Part shown: piece after piece, positions 23,053 through 32,410 of the stretch | How the letters are laid out: every line of letters begins with the position of its first letter | Numbering within the stretch: position 1 is the stretch's first letter | The notes under the pieces: model-generated | The model's input: the letters and a program-made list of their open reading frames with translations, nothing else | Told to the model about the DNA's origin: nothing | The model's database searches: none | From: 73-13 sp035556395 | GTDB taxonomy: Bacteria; Actinomycetota; Actinomycetes; Actinomycetales; Microbacteriaceae | Length of the DNA: 43,975 nucleotides | NCBI GenBank assembly: GCA_035556395.1 | Contig: DATMFB010000183.1 | Span: 1 to 43,975 of the forward strand | Reading direction: 5' to 3' | Made by a program: the position numbers and the translations under genes

Positions 23053-23080
23053 CCCTCAGCGAGCGTAGCGAGTCGAAGGG
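23053..23080 (-). repeat. Dispersed repeat, copy C (half unit, intergenic)
   Basis: On the minus strand it begins CCCTTCGACTCGCTACGCTC and ends CGCTGAGGG. It fills most of the 45-bp gap between map and ppgK and contains TACGCT (23062-23067), a -10-like box about 20 nt before the ppgK start. Confidence 0.75.
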
Positions 23081-23086
23081 GCGCTG

Positions 23087-23971
23087 TCAGGGGAGGGTCA
23101 GGATCTCGGCCCCGGACTCGGTCACGACGAGCGTGTGCTCGAACTGCGCGGTGAGCCGCCGGTCGCGGGTCACGATCGTCCAGTCGTCGTCCCACGCGTC
23201 CCAGGCGACCGTCCCCGGCTCCTCGGGCGTGCCGATCGTCAGCATGGGCTCGATCGTGAAGACCATGCCGGGCACCATCTCCTCAGCGTGCTGCGGTGCG
23301 GCGTCGTAGTGGGGGACGATGAGCCCGCTGTGGAACGCTCGGCCGACGCCGTGCCCGGTGAACTCTCGGACGACCCCGTAGCCGAAGCGCTTCGCGTAGG
23401 ACTCGATCGCGCGGCCGATGAGGTTGATCTGCCGGCCGGGGGCGACGACCTTGATCCCCCGATTCAGCGCCTCGCGGGTGCGCTCGACGAGGTCGATCGT
23501 CGGCTGCGCGGCGTCGCCGACCACGAACGTCGCGTTCAGATCGCCGTGCATGCCGTCTTTGAACGCCGTGATGTCAATGTTGATGAGGTCGCCGTCGCGA
23601 AGGACCGTGTCATCGGGGATGCCGTGGCAGACGACCTCGTTGAGGCTCGTGCACGAGGACTTCGGGAATCCCCGGTAGCCGAGTGTCGACGGGTAGGCGC
23701 CGTGGGCGACGACGCACTCGTGCGCGATCGCGTCGAGCTCGTCGGTCGTGATCCCGGGGCGGATCGCGGCGCCGACCGCCTCGACGGCTCGTGCCGCGAT
23801 CCTGCCGGCCGCACGGATCCGCTCGATCTCCTCGGGCGTGTAGACGTCGCCGCCGGTGTACTTCGCCGGGGCCGGCTTCCCGACGTATTCCGGCCGGGGA
23901 ATGCTCGCCGGTACGGGGCGAGTGGGGGAGAGAACGCCGGGAACCAGATGACCTGCTGCGTCCCACGGCAT
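23087..23971 (-). CDS. map: Methionine aminopeptidase type I
   Basis: Removes the N-terminal Met after deformylation. 294 aa. All five metal ligands are visible: Asp133, Asp144, His207, Glu241 and Glu278. The active-site His116 is in VCHGIPD. An N-terminal extension of about 40 residues (rich in Pro, with SIPRPEYVGK) resembles the linker of the longer actinobacterial type Ic form, thought to contact the ribosome. The start is the ATG at 23971, 7 nt after TAGGCT. It is divergent from the small acidic gene at 24009 with only 37 bp between them. Confidence 0.96.
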   Translation of the reverse strand: MPWDAAGHLVPGVLSPTRPVPASIPRPEYVGKPAPAKYTGGDVYTPEEIERIRAAGRIAARAVEAVGAAIRPGITTDELDAIAHECVVAHGAYPSTLGYRGFPKSSCTSLNEVVCHGIPDDTVLRDGDLINIDITAFKDGMHGDLNATFVVGDAAQPTIDLVERTREALNRGIKVVAPGRQINLIGRAIESYAKRFGYGVVREFTGHGVGRAFHSGLIVPHYDAAPQHAEEMVPGMVFTIEPMLTIGTPEEPGTVAWDAWDDDWTIVTRDRRLTAQFEHTLVVTESGAEILTLP

Positions 23972-23978
23972 ACTGGCC

Positions 23979-23984
23979 AGCCTA
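23979..23984 (-). promoter_or_regulatory. -10 box TAGGCT for leaderless map
   Basis: The minus-strand TAGGCT ends 7 nt before the map ATG. The divergent -10 box for the next gene starts only 12 bp away. Confidence 0.6.
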
Positions 23985-23996
23985 GAGGCTGGGGCT

Positions 23997-24002
23997 TAGT
24001 CT
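23997..24002 (+). promoter_or_regulatory. -10 box TAGTCT for the small acidic gene
   Basis: TAGTCT ends 6 nt before the ATG at 24009. No Shine-Dalgarno is present. Confidence 0.6.
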
Positions 24003-24008
24003 CGTTTC

Positions 24009-24215
24009 ATGAGCGAACAGGATCGAGACGAGGACTTCCCGGCGACCGGGACGGAGACCGAGTACTGGTACAACGACCGGACCGGTGAGGTCGAGATCGG
24101 CCCGCAGTCGCTCGCGATCGATCGGATCGGGCCGTTCAAGACCCGGGAGGAGGCCGAGCGGGCGCTCGACATCGTCCGTCAGCGCAGCGAGGCCTGGGAC
24201 CAGGACGAGGACTGA
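24009..24215 (+). CDS. Small acidic SPOR-like protein
   Basis: 68 aa, acidic, soluble. The core EYWYNDRTGEVEIGP...DRIGPFKTREEAERALDIVRQR resembles the short SPOR-like proteins found beside map in actinomycetes (from memory). Their function is not known to me. Both ends are rich in Asp/Glu. The leaderless promoter 6 nt upstream, standard codon use and divergent pairing with map support a real gene. Confidence 0.8.
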   Translation: MSEQDRDEDFPATGTETEYWYNDRTGEVEIGPQSLAIDRIGPFKTREEAERALDIVRQRSEAWDQDED

Positions 24216-24238
24216 ACCGGAGTCCAGCTCCGCTCGAC

Positions 24239-24244
24239 TATTCT
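24239..24244 (+). promoter_or_regulatory. -10 box TATTCT for the OYE reductase
   Basis: TATTCT ends 7 nt before the GTG at 24252. Confidence 0.6.
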
Positions 24245-24251
24245 CGATCGA

Positions 24252-25339
<1,088 letters not shown>

Positions 25340-25343
<4 letters not shown>

Positions 25344-26161
25344 TCCTGGTACTCGTGCTCCGGCGCGGGGTACGCGCCTGACGCGACCTCCGCGGCGTAC
25401 TGCTTGGCCGCGCCGAGCAGCACGCCGCGGAGGTCTGCGTACTGCTTGACGAACTTCGGCACGCGGCCCTTGGTGAGCCCCGCCCAGTCGGTCCACACCA
25501 TGAGCTGGCCGTCACAGTGGGGGCCGGCGCCGACCGAGATGGTCGGGATCGAGAGCTCCGCCGTGACCCGTGCGGCGACCGCGGACGGCACCATCTCGAG
25601 GACGACCGCGAACGCGCCGGCCGCCTCGACGGCGTGGGCGTCGGCGAGCAGGCGCTCGGCCTCCTCGCCGCGCCCCTGGATGACGTGCCCGCCGAGTCCG
25701 TGCTCCGACTGCGGCGTGAATCCGATGTGGGCCATGACCGGGATCCCGGCCGACACGATCCGCCGGATCTGCTCCGCTGAGCGCACGCCGCCCTCGAGCT
25801 TGACGGCGTGCGCGCCCGTCTCCTTCATGAAGCGGAACGCCGTCTCGAGGGCGTGATCCGGACCCGACTCGTATGAGCCGAACGGCATGTCGGCGACGAC
25901 GAGCGCGCGCTGCGCGGCGTGCGCCACGGCGCGGGTCAGCGGGATGAGCTCGTCGACGGTGACGGGCAGCGTCGTGTCGTAGCCGAGGACCGTCTGGCCG
26001 GCCGAGTCGCCGACGAGCAGGAAGTCGATGCCCGCCTCGTCGAAGATCGAGGCCGAGTTGGCGTCGTAGGAGGTGAGCCCGGTGATCCGGATGCCCTGTT
26101 CCTTCGCCTGCCGGAAGTGTCGGGTGCGGACGCGCTTCGGCGCATCGCTCGCGTCTGCCAT
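25340..26161 (-). CDS. panB: 3-methyl-2-oxobutanoate hydroxymethyltransferase
   Basis: First step of pantothenate (coenzyme A) synthesis: adds a hydroxymethyl group from 5,10-methylene-THF to ketoisovalerate. 273 aa. Seen: the N-terminal TSYDANSASIFDEAGIDFLLVGDSAG with metal ligand Asp, GSYESGPDHAL, AVKLEGG, VMAHIGFTPQS and the catalytic Glu in LEMVPSAVAA, then ISVGAGPHCDGQLMVW. The length is normal. It lies 61 bp downstream of nadE on the same strand but has its own -10 box. The 25-aa tail beyond the barrel is typical of actinomycetes. Confidence 0.96.
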
Positions 26162-26167
26162 GCCTCG

Positions 26168-26173
26168 AGCCTA
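26168..26173 (-). promoter_or_regulatory. -10 box TAGGCT for leaderless panB
   Basis: The minus-strand TAGGCT ends 6 nt before the panB ATG. Confidence 0.6.
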
Positions 26174-26186
26174 TGCCCGGCGGTGG

Positions 26187-26220
26187 CCCTTCGACTCGCT
26201 CCGTTCCTTCAAGGAGCGGA
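26187..26220 (+). repeat. Dispersed repeat, copy D (decayed half unit)
   Basis: Begins CCCTTCGACTCGCTCCG, then diverges into TTCCTTCAAGGAGCGG, itself a small hairpin. It fills the gap between nadE and the panB promoter. Confidence 0.65.
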
Positions 26221-26222
26221 GG

Positions 26223-28001
26223 TCAGCGGGTCCGGCGGACGGTGATCGGCAGGCGGCGATCGCGACCGAACGCCATGCCGCTGATCTTCGGCCCGATCGC
26301 GCCCTGCCGGCGCTTCCACTCGGCGCGGTCGACGAGGTTCGCGACGAAGTCGACGGTCGCGGCATCGAATCCGAGCGCGACGATGTCGCTGCGCCCGAGC
26401 CGCTGCCCGACGTAGCCGTCGAGGATCGCGTCGAGGATCTCGTACGGCGGCAGCGTGTCCTGGTCGACCTGATCGGGCCGCAGCTCGGCGGACGGCGGCT
26501 TGGCGATCGAGTTCTCCGGGATAGGGGGCGTCGCGCCGAGGGCCGCCGCGTGGGCGTTCCGCCAGCGGGCGAGCTCCCAGACGAGCGTCTTCGGCACGTC
26601 CTTGATCGGGGCGAAGCCGCCCGCCGAGTCGCCGTAGATCGTCGAGTAGCCGACCGCGAGCTCCGTCTTGTTGCCGGTCGTCAGCACGAGGTGGCCGTCC
26701 TGGTTCGACTTCGCCATCAGGATGACGCCGCGCGCGCGGGCCTGGACGTTCTCCGCCGCGACGCCGGCGAGCCCGAGCTGGTCCTCGAACGGCTGGACGA
26801 GCTCCGCGATGGGCTCGATCGAGTAGTGCAGCCCGATCCGCTCCGCGAGGTCGTCGGCGTCCGAACGCGAGTGCTCCGACGACCAGCGCGACGGCATCGA
26901 GACCCCGTGGACCCGGTCCGCGCCGATGGCATCGGCGGCGAGCGCCGCGCAGACGGCCGAGTCGATGCCGCCCGAGAGGCCGAGGATGACGGACTTGAAG
27001 CCGTTCTTCTCGACGTAGTCGCGCAGGCCGAGGACGAGGGCGTTCCAGATCTGCTCCTCGTCGCTGGGGAGCTCGGCGACGGCGTTCTGGTGGGCGCCCT
27101 TCGACTCGCTGCGCTCGCTCAGGGAACCGCGTTCTGGCGTGCTTTGCGGGTCGCTGCGCGAGGCCGGAGGCCGAGTCGAAGCGTTGCCGAGCGGAATGTC
27201 GACGACAAGCAGGTGCTCGACGAACTGCGGGGCGCGGGCGAGGAGCCGGCCGTCGGGCGCGACGACGAACGAGTCGCCGTCGAACACGAGATCGTCCTGC
27301 CCGCCGACGAGGTTGACGTAGGCGACGGTCGCGTCCGACTCCCGGGCGCGCCGGGTCGCGAGGGGGAGTCGCACCTCGTCCTTGTCGCGCTCGAACGGGG
27401 AGGCGTTGAGCACCAGGAGCACATCGGCGCCGGCATCCCGCACGCGCGCGACCGGCCCGTCGTCGAGCCACATGTCCTCGCAGATGATGACGGCGATGCG
27501 GGCGCCGGCGCCCTTCGACTCGCCTTCGGCTCGCTCAGGGACCGAGATGACGAGGGAGTCGTCCCCGGGGATGAAGTTGCGGTACTCGTCGAAGACCCCG
27601 TAGTTCGGCAGGTGGTGCTTGACGTAGCGGGCGGCGACCCGGCCGCCGAGCAGCACCGAGGCGCAGTTCTGCGCGATCGCCGTCGGGGCGTTTCGCGCCC
27701 CGAGCGTGCTCGGGTCGTGCGGGCCATCGGGGTGGCCGACGACGACGGGGAGCCCGCCGAGACCCTCGGCCTCGAGGCGCTGCGCGAGGGCGACGACGCC
27801 GGCCGTCGCGTCGCGCAGAAAGGACGGCTGGGCGGCGAGGTCTTCGATCGGATAGCCGGTGAGCGCCATCTCGCCCGTCGCGAGGAGGTCCGCGCCGGCC
27901 GCCAGCGCGTGCCTCGCCGCGTCCAGGATCTGCGTGGAGTTGCCGGCGATGTCGCCGACGACGGGGTTGGTCTGGGCGAGGGCCAGACGCAGTCGAGTCA
28001 C
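26223..28001 (-). CDS. nadE: Glutamine-dependent NAD+ synthetase
   Basis: Last step of NAD synthesis. 592 aa in two domains. N-terminal nitrilase-type glutaminase has the triad Glu44 (TGEMALTGYP), Lys128 (VKHHLPNYG) and Cys174 (IICEDMW). C-terminal synthetase has the ATP-pyrophosphatase loop SGGIDS (343-348). Two segments are encoded by the dispersed repeat. Residues 154-164 (PERAEGESKG) lie just before the strand carrying Cys174. Residues 274-302 (with GSLSERSESKGA) lie in the linker between domains. Both keep the frame open. The GTG start follows TAAATT by 6 nt. It is divergent from glnA2 with 61 bp between starts. Confidence 0.95.
   Translation of the reverse strand: MTRLRLALAQTNPVVGDIAGNSTQILDAARHALAAGADLLATGEMALTGYPIEDLAAQPSFLRDATAGVVALAQRLEAEGLGGLPVVVGHPDGPHDPSTLGARNAPTAIAQNCASVLLGGRVAARYVKHHLPNYGVFDEYRNFIPGDDSLVISVPERAEGESKGAGARIAVIICEDMWLDDGPVARVRDAGADVLLVLNASPFERDKDEVRLPLATRRARESDATVAYVNLVGGQDDLVFDGDSFVVAPDGRLLARAPQFVEHLLVVDIPLGNASTRPPASRSDPQSTPERGSLSERSESKGAHQNAVAELPSDEEQIWNALVLGLRDYVEKNGFKSVILGLSGGIDSAVCAALAADAIGADRVHGVSMPSRWSSEHSRSDADDLAERIGLHYSIEPIAELVQPFEDQLGLAGVAAENVQARARGVILMAKSNQDGHLVLTTGNKTELAVGYSTIYGDSAGGFAPIKDVPKTLVWELARWRNAHAAALGATPPIPENSIAKPPSAELRPDQVDQDTLPPYEILDAILDGYVGQRLGRSDIVALGFDAATVDFVANLVDRAEWKRRQGAIGPKISGMAFGRDRRLPITVRRTR
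27097..27182 (-). repeat. Dispersed repeat, copy E, translated inside nadE linker
   Basis: 86 bp with both arms: CCCTTCGACTCGCTGCGCTC at one end and CCGAGTCGAAGCG inverted at the other, separated by a variable middle. It encodes residues 274-302 of the NAD synthetase, between the two catalytic domains. Confidence 0.8.
27511..27542 (-). repeat. Dispersed repeat, copy F, translated inside the nadE glutaminase domain
   Basis: 32 bp: CCCTTCGACTCGCCTTCGGC then TCGCTCAGGGAC. It encodes residues 154-164, just before the catalytic-Cys strand. It is a half unit (one arm only). Confidence 0.78.
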
Positions 28002-28007
28002 GAGTCG

Positions 28008-28013
28008 AATTTA
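28008..28013 (-). promoter_or_regulatory. -10 box TAAATT for leaderless nadE
   Basis: The minus-strand TAAATT ends 6 nt before the GTG at 28001. Confidence 0.55.
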
Positions 28014-28050
28014 GCGGGCTAATGCCGGTCTCCCCGCGAAACGGTCGCGA

Positions 28051-28056
28051 TAGCCT
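28051..28056 (+). promoter_or_regulatory. -10 box TAGCCT for leaderless glnA2
   Basis: TAGCCT ends 6 nt before the GTG at 28063. Confidence 0.6.
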
Positions 28057-28062
28057 AGGACC

Positions 28063-29412
28063 GTGAGCTCAGTGGATAAGCAGCGCGACTTCGTCCTCAG
28101 GACCATCGAGGAGCGAGGCGTCAAGTTCATCCGCCTCTGGTTCACGGATGTGGTCGGGACGCTCAAGTCGGTCGCGGTCGCGCCGGCGGAGATCGAGGGC
28201 GCGTTCGCCGAGGGCCTCGGCTTCGACGGCTCCGCGATCGAGGGCTTCACGCGCGCCTACGAGGCCGACATGCTCGCGTTCCCCGACCCCACGACGTTCC
28301 AGATCCTGCCGTGGCGCGGCGAGGTCGACCCGACCGCGCGCATGTTCTGCGACGTCATGACGCCGGACGGGCAGGCATCGGCCTCCGACCCGCGGCACGT
28401 GCTCAAGCGCGCGCTCGCCAAGGCGGCCGATCGCGGGTTCTCGTTCTACACGCATCCCGAGGTCGAGTTCTATCTGCTCAAGAGCCCGAACCTCGGCCCC
28501 GACGGCTATCCGGTCCCGGTCGACACCGCCGGCTTCTTCGACAACGTCCCCGGCGGCACCGCGCACGACTTCCGTCGCCGCTCCGTGCGGATGCTCGAGG
28601 ACATCGGCATCTCCGTCGAGTTCAGCCACCACGAGGCGGGCCCGGGGCAGAACGAGATCGACCTCCGGTACGCGGACGCGCTGACGACCGCGGACAACAT
28701 CATGACGTTCCGCACCGTCATCAAGGAGGTCGCGATCGAGCAGGGCGTCTACGCGACGTTCATGCCGAAGCCGTTCACCGACCAGCCCGGCAGCGGCATG
28801 CACACGCACATGAGCCTCTTCGAGGGCGACGCGAACGCGTTCTACGACCCGGCCGGTCACTACCAGCTCTCGGCCGTCGGTCGGCAGTTCATCGCCGGCC
28901 TGCTGCGGCACGCGCCGGAGATCACCGCGGTCACCAACCAGTTCGTCAACTCATACAAGCGCCTCTGGGGCGGGGACGAGGCGCCCGGCTACGTCACGTG
29001 GGGGCACAACAACCGTGCCGCGCTCGTGCGAGTCCCGCTCTACAAGCCGAACAAGGGTCAGGCCGCGCGCATCGAGTACCGCGCGATCGACTCCGCCGCG
29101 AACCCGTACCTCGCCTACTCGCTGCTCCTCGCCGCGGGCCTCAAGGGCATCGAGGAGGGCTACGAGCTGCCCGCCGAGGCGGAGATGAACCCGTGGGAGC
29201 TCACGGAGGCCGAGCGGCGCGCCCTCGGCTACGAGCAGCTCCCGTCGAGCCTCGACCAGGCCGTCTCTCTCATGGAGGCCTCTGAGCTCGTCGCCGAGAC
29301 GCTCGGCGAGCAGGTCTACAACTACGTCCTGCTCAACAAGCGCCAGGAGTGGGCGGCGTACCGTTCGCAGGTCACGCCGTTCGAGCTCGAGCGCAACCTC
29401 TCGATCCTCTAG
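28063..29412 (+). CDS. glnA2: Glutamine synthetase-like protein, GlnA2 type
   Basis: 449-aa type I glutamine synthetase fold. Seen: the beta-Grasp GFDGSAIEGF, metal-ligand segments HPEVEFYL and HHEAGPGQNEIDL, ATP/glutamate segments PKPFTDQPGSGMHTHMSLF and NRAALVRVP, and RIEYRAIDSAANPYLA. The C-terminal adenylylation loop of GlnA1 (xLYELPPEE) is replaced by EGYELPAEAEMNP with a different register, so control by GlnE is unlikely. It resembles the actinobacterial GlnA2, which forms an operon with glnE. Substrate may be glutamate plus ammonia or another amine. It is 14 bp upstream of glnE. Confidence 0.92.
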   Translation: MSSVDKQRDFVLRTIEERGVKFIRLWFTDVVGTLKSVAVAPAEIEGAFAEGLGFDGSAIEGFTRAYEADMLAFPDPTTFQILPWRGEVDPTARMFCDVMTPDGQASASDPRHVLKRALAKAADRGFSFYTHPEVEFYLLKSPNLGPDGYPVPVDTAGFFDNVPGGTAHDFRRRSVRMLEDIGISVEFSHHEAGPGQNEIDLRYADALTTADNIMTFRTVIKEVAIEQGVYATFMPKPFTDQPGSGMHTHMSLFEGDANAFYDPAGHYQLSAVGRQFIAGLLRHAPEITAVTNQFVNSYKRLWGGDEAPGYVTWGHNNRAALVRVPLYKPNKGQAARIEYRAIDSAANPYLAYSLLLAAGLKGIEEGYELPAEAEMNPWELTEAERRALGYEQLPSSLDQAVSLMEASELVAETLGEQVYNYVLLNKRQEWAAYRSQVTPFELERNLSIL

Positions 29413-29426
29413 GCGACTCGAGCGAC

Positions 29427-32366
29427 GTGAACGCGCCGAGGCGTCCGGGGGCCGACCAGCGCCCGACCTCGCTGACCGAGCTCGCCCGCATCGGATTCGC
29501 GGACCTCGGCGGGGCGAGCGAGCGCCTCCAGAGCCTGAGGCGACCGGACTGCATCGGCTTCTTCTCCGAGGCGGCGGACCCGGACGCCGCGCTCGCGCGG
29601 CTGCTGCGGCTGACAGAACGCGATGCGGCGGCGACCGAGCGGGTCCTCGACGACGAGGAGGCAGCGCTGCACCTGGTGCGGCTGCTCGGCGCGTCCGAGG
29701 GGATCGCGGCGTTCTTCCACCGCCACCCCGAGGAGCTCGCGAGCCTGATCGTGCCGATCACGGCGCCGCCAGAGGCGAGCGCCGTCCTCGCCGACCTCCT
29801 CGCCGGGATCGGCGAGCTGAGTGGCGAGCGCGCACGCGTCGCGCTTCGCGTCGGATACCGGCGCCATCTGGCCCGACTCGCGGCCTGGGACCTCGCCCAG
29901 CCCGCCGGCGAGGCGGCGGTCGAGCAGGTCGCGGCCGCGCTCTCCGACCTCGCGGGCGCGGCGCTCGAGGCGTCGCTCGCGATCGCGCGCCGGGACGCCC
30001 CCTTCCCGGCCGCGGATGTGGCGGCGACCCGCCTCGCGATCATCGGGATGGGCAAGTCGGGCGGGCGCGAGCTCAACTATCTCAGCGACGTCGACGTCAT
30101 CTTCGTCGGGGAGGGCGACGCCGAGATCGCGGAGGAGCGAGCGGTCGAGATCGCGACCCGGCTCGCGATGCTGACGATGCGCGGCATCATGGAGCTCGCG
30201 GTCGAACCGGGGCTCTGGGAGGTCGACGCGAATCTCCGACCCGAGGGCAAGGACGGCGCACTCGTGCGCACGCTCGAGTCGCACGTCGCGTACTACGAGC
30301 GCTGGGCGAAGGACTGGGAGTTCCAGGCGCTCCTCAAGGCGCGCCCGCTGGCGGGCGACCTCGACCTGGGGGAGCGCTACGTGGCCGCGATCGCGCCGCT
30401 CGTCTGGGCGTCGGCTGGCCGGTCGCGGTTCGTCGAGTCGGTGCAGCGCATGCGGGGACGTGTGACGGACCACATCCCGGCGGACCAGGTCGACGTGCAG
30501 CTGAAGCTCGGGCCCGGGGGACTGCGCGACATCGAGTTCACCGTCCAGCTGCTCCAGCTCGTCCACGGCCTCAGCGACGACGAGGTCCGCGTGCGCGGCA
30601 CGCTCCCGGCGCTCACCCGGCTCGTCGAGCGCGGCTACATCGGCCGCGTCGAGGCGGCGGAGTTCGCCGAGCAGTACCGGTTCCTGCGGCTGCTGGAGCA
30701 CCGTCTGCAGCTCCGGCAGCTGCGGCGCACCCACCTGATGCCGACCGACGAGGACGGTCTGCGCGTCCTCGCGCGGGCGACCGGGCTCGCGGCGAACGCC
30801 ACCGAGATGCGCGAGCGCTGGCAGGGCGTCAAGGCGCGGGTGCGCACGCTCCACGAGCGGCTGTTCTACCGCCCCCTGCTGTCCGCCGTCGCGTCCCTGC
30901 CCGACAGCGACCTCGCCCTCACGAGCGAGCAGGCGATCGCGCGTCTCGCCGCGATCGGGTTCCACGACCCGAAGGGCGCGCTCGCGCACATCGCCGCGCT
31001 CACGACCGGTCTCAGCCGGCGCGCGCAGATCCAGCGCACGCTGCTGCCGGTCTTGCTGCGTTGGCTCGCGGACGGCGCCGACCCCGACGGCGGGCTGCTC
31101 GCGTTCCGCCGGATCTCCGAGGAGCTCGGCGAGGCGTACTGGTTCCTGCGCCTCCTGCGCGACTCGTCCGGTGTCGCGCAGCGGCTCACCGAGGTGCTCA
31201 GCGGGGCGCGCTTCGTCCAGACCCTCTTCGAGCGGATCCCCGAGGCGGCCGCCTGGCTCGAGGCGGACGAGGACCTGCGCCCGCGTCCGATCGCCGCGCT
31301 GCTCGAGGAGCAGGAGGCGATCAGCGCGCGCTACCGCGACGACGAGGCCTCCGCGGCTCGCGCGCTCCTGCAACTGCGCCGGCGCGAGATGCTGCGTCTC
31401 GCGATCGGCTCGATGCTCGGCCTCCTCGACGTCCAGGAGCTCGGGCCGGCCCTCGCGGACATCAACACGACGGTGCTGAGCGGGATGCTCGCGATCGCGC
31501 ATCGCTTCGGGGACGGCATCGAGTTCGGCATCGTCGCGATGGGTCGCTACGGCGGGCGCGAGCTCGGCCTCGGCTCGGACGCCGACGTCATGTACGTCTA
31601 CCGCGACGTCGGTGCGGGCGAGGAGGCGCAGCCACGCGCGGAGCGGATCGTGCGCGAGCTCAATCGGCTGACCGAGGACGTCCGCCTCCCGCTCGAGCTC
31701 GACATCAACCTCCGGCCGGAGGGCAAGAACGGCGCGATCGTGCGCAGCGTCGAGTCCTATCGCGCGTACTACGCGCGCTGGTCGGTGTCCTGGGAGGCGC
31801 AGGCCCTGCTGCGCGCCCGCGTGGTGGTCGGCGACGTCGACGTCCTCACCGAGTTCACCGAGCTCATCGCCTCCGTCCGCTACCCCGAGGCTCCCGCGGA
31901 GAACGACATCCGCGAGATCAAGCGGATCAAGGCGCGCGTCGAGGCGGAGCGCCTCCCGCAGGGCGCCGACCCGAAGCGGCATCTCAAGCTCGGCCGCGGG
32001 TCGATCTCGGACGTCGAGTGGCTCGTGCAGCTCATCCAGCTGCGCCACGCGGCGCGGGTGCCCGGCCTGCAGACGACGTCGACGCTCGGTGCGCTGCAGG
32101 CCGCCGAGGAGGCCGGTCTCATCGCGGCCTCGGACGCCGCGCGGCTCCGCGACGCCTGGCTGCTGGCCTCGCGCGCCCGGTCGGCCATGACGCTCTGGCT
32201 CAATCGCACGACCGACCTGCTGCCGACGGACCGGCGCGACCTCGAGGGTGTCGCGCGCCTGCTCGGCTATCCGCCCGGCTCGGCCTCGCAGCTCGAGGAG
32301 GACTACCTGCGGGTCACCCGGATCGCGCGCCAGGTCTTCGAGCGCCTCTTCTACGAGTCCCGCTGA
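29427..32366 (+). CDS. glnE: Bifunctional glutamine synthetase adenylyltransferase / adenylyl-removing enzyme
   Basis: Controls GlnA1 by adding AMP to, or removing it from, a Tyr near its C-terminus (Tyr406 of the gene at 35371-36807 here). 979 aa. Two nucleotidyltransferase domains are visible: the de-adenylylase half with MGKSGGRELNYLSDVDVIFV near residue 210, and the adenylylase half with MGRYGGRELGLGSDADVMYVY near residue 710. Each is followed by a helical GlnD-PII uridylyltransferase-type domain. The GTG at 29427 is chosen because it lies 14 bp after glnA2 and begins the first sequence not shared with that gene. Longer upstream readings of this frame are shadows of glnA2. Confidence 0.95.
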   Translation: MNAPRRPGADQRPTSLTELARIGFADLGGASERLQSLRRPDCIGFFSEAADPDAALARLLRLTERDAAATERVLDDEEAALHLVRLLGASEGIAAFFHRHPEELASLIVPITAPPEASAVLADLLAGIGELSGERARVALRVGYRRHLARLAAWDLAQPAGEAAVEQVAAALSDLAGAALEASLAIARRDAPFPAADVAATRLAIIGMGKSGGRELNYLSDVDVIFVGEGDAEIAEERAVEIATRLAMLTMRGIMELAVEPGLWEVDANLRPEGKDGALVRTLESHVAYYERWAKDWEFQALLKARPLAGDLDLGERYVAAIAPLVWASAGRSRFVESVQRMRGRVTDHIPADQVDVQLKLGPGGLRDIEFTVQLLQLVHGLSDDEVRVRGTLPALTRLVERGYIGRVEAAEFAEQYRFLRLLEHRLQLRQLRRTHLMPTDEDGLRVLARATGLAANATEMRERWQGVKARVRTLHERLFYRPLLSAVASLPDSDLALTSEQAIARLAAIGFHDPKGALAHIAALTTGLSRRAQIQRTLLPVLLRWLADGADPDGGLLAFRRISEELGEAYWFLRLLRDSSGVAQRLTEVLSGARFVQTLFERIPEAAAWLEADEDLRPRPIAALLEEQEAISARYRDDEASAARALLQLRRREMLRLAIGSMLGLLDVQELGPALADINTTVLSGMLAIAHRFGDGIEFGIVAMGRYGGRELGLGSDADVMYVYRDVGAGEEAQPRAERIVRELNRLTEDVRLPLELDINLRPEGKNGAIVRSVESYRAYYARWSVSWEAQALLRARVVVGDVDVLTEFTELIASVRYPEAPAENDIREIKRIKARVEAERLPQGADPKRHLKLGRGSISDVEWLVQLIQLRHAARVPGLQTTSTLGALQAAEEAGLIAASDAARLRDAWLLASRARSAMTLWLNRTTDLLPTDRRDLEGVARLLGYPPGSASQLEEDYLRVTRIARQVFERLFYESR

Positions 32367-32410
32367 GCGTCGCCCTTTTCAGGGGTGTCGGCGGGCACAA
32401 GTACGATCGG

